Assembly: GCA_031253995.1 (NCBI GenBank)
Contig: JAIRVG010000105.1
Location: forward strand, 124,001 to 188,000
Length of the DNA stretch: 64,000 nt
Direction of reading: 5' to 3'
From: Paucimonas sp.
Lineage (GTDB): Bacteria; Pseudomonadota; Gammaproteobacteria; Pseudomonadales; Pseudomonadaceae
Shown here: positions 62,671 through 64,000 of the stretch, one piece after another
How positions within the stretch are numbered: position 1 is the stretch's first letter
Layout of the letters: every line of letters begins with the position of its first letter
Position numbers and translations under genes: made by a program
Notes under the pieces: generated by a model
Databases searched by the model: none
The model's input: only the letters and a program-made list of their open reading frames with translations
Told to the model about the DNA's origin: nothing

Positions 62671-62946
62671 ATGACAAAACCAGTCCCCGATCCACCCTTC
62701 ACCGCCCACGCCCACTTCGGCACCTGCAGCGGCCGTCACCCACCCCTGTTCGCCGTCTGCGAAAACATCAGCCTGGAAGACACCTTGGTGCACCTCGCGA
62801 TGTCCCTTACCTCCGCGTACGAAACCAACTACCAAGTCTGCGAATCGGCCGCCAAGCCTGTGCAGGGGCTGGCCTGGGCCACCCAGCATTCATTGGAGAT
62901 CAGCCAGGCGCTGGTTGAATCGCTGTTGAAGGGCCTTCGCCAGTAA
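62671..62946 (+). CDS. DUF6124 (DUF3077-like) family protein
   Basis: A 91-residue protein of a Pseudomonas-restricted family: FAVCENISLEDTLVHLAMSLTSAYETNYQVCE and VQGLAWATQHSLEISQALVESLLKGL. TAGGAAATC precedes the ATG. The family often occurs in several copies per genome, each after a long leader; function unknown. A strong terminator follows immediately. Confidence 0.88.
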   Translation: MTKPVPDPPFTAHAHFGTCSGRHPPLFAVCENISLEDTLVHLAMSLTSAYETNYQVCESAAKPVQGLAWATQHSLEISQALVESLLKGLRQ

Positions 62947-62951
62947 TGAAA

Positions 62952-62981
62952 AAAGGCCGCCGGGATCACCCGGCGGCCTTT
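62952..62981. terminator. Two-way terminator after the DUF6124 gene
   Basis: AAAGGCCGCCGGG and CCCGGCGGCCTTT form a perfect 13-bp stem with a 4-base loop. The T-run downstream and the A-run upstream let it serve the convergent TauE gene as well. Confidence 0.93.
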
Positions 62982-63001
62982 CTCTGTGTATCACGTTCGA
63001 A

Positions 63002-63787
63002 TCAGAACGCCAGCTTGTACCCAATCAACAACAACATCGCCGCCAGGCAAGGCCGCAGCACCGAATCCGAAATCTTCCCGGTCAGATGGCTACCAATGTA
63101 GATCCCCGGCAACGACCCCAGCAGCAGATACCCCAGCAGCGACCAGTCCATATTCCCCATGCTCGCATGCCCCAGGCCAGCGACCAGCGTCAGCGGCACG
63201 GCATGGGCGATCTCGGTCCCCACCAACCGGCGGGTGACCAGGTACGGATACAGCAGGAACAGCGCCACGGTACCCAGCGCACCGGCACCGATGGAGGTCA
63301 GCGAAACCATCACCCCGAGCACCACACCAGTGATCACGGTCAGCACATTCAGGCTGCGCCCGCTCAGGTGATAACGGTCGCCAGCATGCTTGCTGGCAAA
63401 GGCCTGGAGCTTCGATTTGAACAGGATCGCCAGCGCCGTGAGGATCAGCACCACCGCCAGGCCCTGCTTGATGATGGCGTTGAGCGCCGCGGTGTCGGTG
63501 TGCAGGGTGCTGAGGAACCACAGGGTCGCCGCCGCCGCAGGCACGCTGCCCAGCGCCAGCCAGCCGGTGATGGCCCAGTCGATGTTCTTCTGCTTGCCGT
63601 GGACCCAGACGCCACTGGCCTTGGTGATGGCGGCGTAGAGCAGGTCGGTGCCGACCGCCGTGGCCGGGTTGATGCCGAACCAGAGCAGGATCGGGGTCAT
63701 CAGCGAGCCGCCGCCGACGCCGGTCATGCCGACGATGAAACCAACAACCAGACCAGCAATGGTGAAGCCAAACGAACCTACATCCAT
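63002..63787 (-). CDS. TauE/SafE-family sulfite/organosulfur exporter
   Basis: A 261-residue permease of about eight membrane segments. The family motifs are GFIVGMTGVGGGSLMTPILLWFGINPATAVGTDLLYAAITK and the repeat VTGVVLGVMVSLTSIGAGALGTVALFLLYP (second half VITGVVLG). In pseudomonads the gene often lies next to the sulfite reductase gene cysI, which would be outside this window to the right. Substrate not certain. Confidence 0.9.
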   Translation of the reverse strand: MDVGSFGFTIAGLVVGFIVGMTGVGGGSLMTPILLWFGINPATAVGTDLLYAAITKASGVWVHGKQKNIDWAITGWLALGSVPAAAATLWFLSTLHTDTAALNAIIKQGLAVVLILTALAILFKSKLQAFASKHAGDRYHLSGRSLNVLTVITGVVLGVMVSLTSIGAGALGTVALFLLYPYLVTRRLVGTEIAHAVPLTLVAGLGHASMGNMDWSLLGYLLLGSLPGIYIGSHLTGKISDSVLRPCLAAMLLLIGYKLAF

Positions 63788-64000
63788 ACGTTACCTGACA
63801 CGCTCTTGATCGACGGGGCCGGCGCAGCATAACGGATGTTTTTATGCCCAAATATATTTGTATCGAATTAGCTTATAACCGATATCGATTCGATCTATGC
63901 AAAATGGGCGGATCCCTCATGTGGGCGGCGCAAGGAGCAGCAGCCAACAGGGGCGATAAAAGCGATTTTTACGCTTTCTTTATGTCCCGCCCCTTACCCC
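63788..64000. promoter_or_regulatory. Upstream region of the TauE/SafE gene at the window edge
   Basis: The interval has no gene. It is AT-rich from 63835 (AAATATATTTGTATCGAATTAGC) and holds the near-palindrome CCGATATCGATTCG. This should contain the permease promoter and perhaps that of a gene beyond the edge. Confidence 0.35.

Overview
The window is a GC-rich stretch of a Pseudomonas chromosome, most like the P. putida/P. fluorescens side of the genus. I base this on gene order (fadBA-topA-sulA-lexA-psrA-nagZ, mfd-gap-sthA, lolCDE, copRS, queF, mlaA, rssBC, tal), on Pseudomonas-type REP palindromes (CGCTGG..CCAGCG and CGCGGG..CCCGCG families), and on Pseudomonas-restricted small families (DUF6124, DUF4404). 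No rRNA, tRNA, CRISPR array, insertion sequence or prophage was seen.

Layout. 1-12.4 kb: a cut universal stress protein, fatty-acid beta-oxidation (fadBA), topoisomerase I, the SOS pair lexA-sulA behind two LexA boxes, the fatty-acid-responsive regulator psrA behind two abutting PsrA boxes, and two cell-wall recycling genes (a signal-less YkuD enzyme and nagZ). 12.5-20 kb: a minus-strand run mfd-csiV-SNF2 helicase. 20-29 kb: an N-terminally extended GAPDH, an ApbE flavin transferase that has lost its usual NQR neighbours, soluble transhydrogenase, a glycerophosphodiesterase, a PilZ protein and the lipoprotein exporter LolCDE. 29-36.5 kb: copper response (copRS and a cupredoxin), queuosine reductase queF, a phosphonatase-like protein without its catalytic residues, MlaA, and the RssB/RssC module that sets RpoS levels. 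36.5-43.8 kb: PhoD-like phosphatase, transaldolase, DusA, a Fic protein, and a divergent LysR/EamA pair. 43.8-48.3 kb: two divergent cyclic-di-GMP enzymes. 48.5-54.5 kb: OprD porin, acetate permease with its DUF485 partner, and the divergent lysR-lysA pair. 54.6-59 kb: mixed accessory genes, including a possible 23-residue Thr/Gly/Cys peptide gene. 59.1-62.3 kb: an AT-rich type VI secretion island with a PAAR effector, a membrane immunity protein, then an orphan toxin tail with a second immunity protein, with 95-bp direct repeats on both sides. 62.3-64 kb: a DUF6124 gene with a long structured leader, and a TauE/SafE permease.

The most unusual part is 59.1-62.3 kb. The effector changes composition partway through, its last codons overlap the immunity gene by 23 bases, and the same 23-base overlap is preserved in a second copy in which only the last ~30 toxin codons survive in front of a paralogous immunity gene. 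This fits stepwise displacement of toxin-immunity cassettes at a T6SS effector locus.
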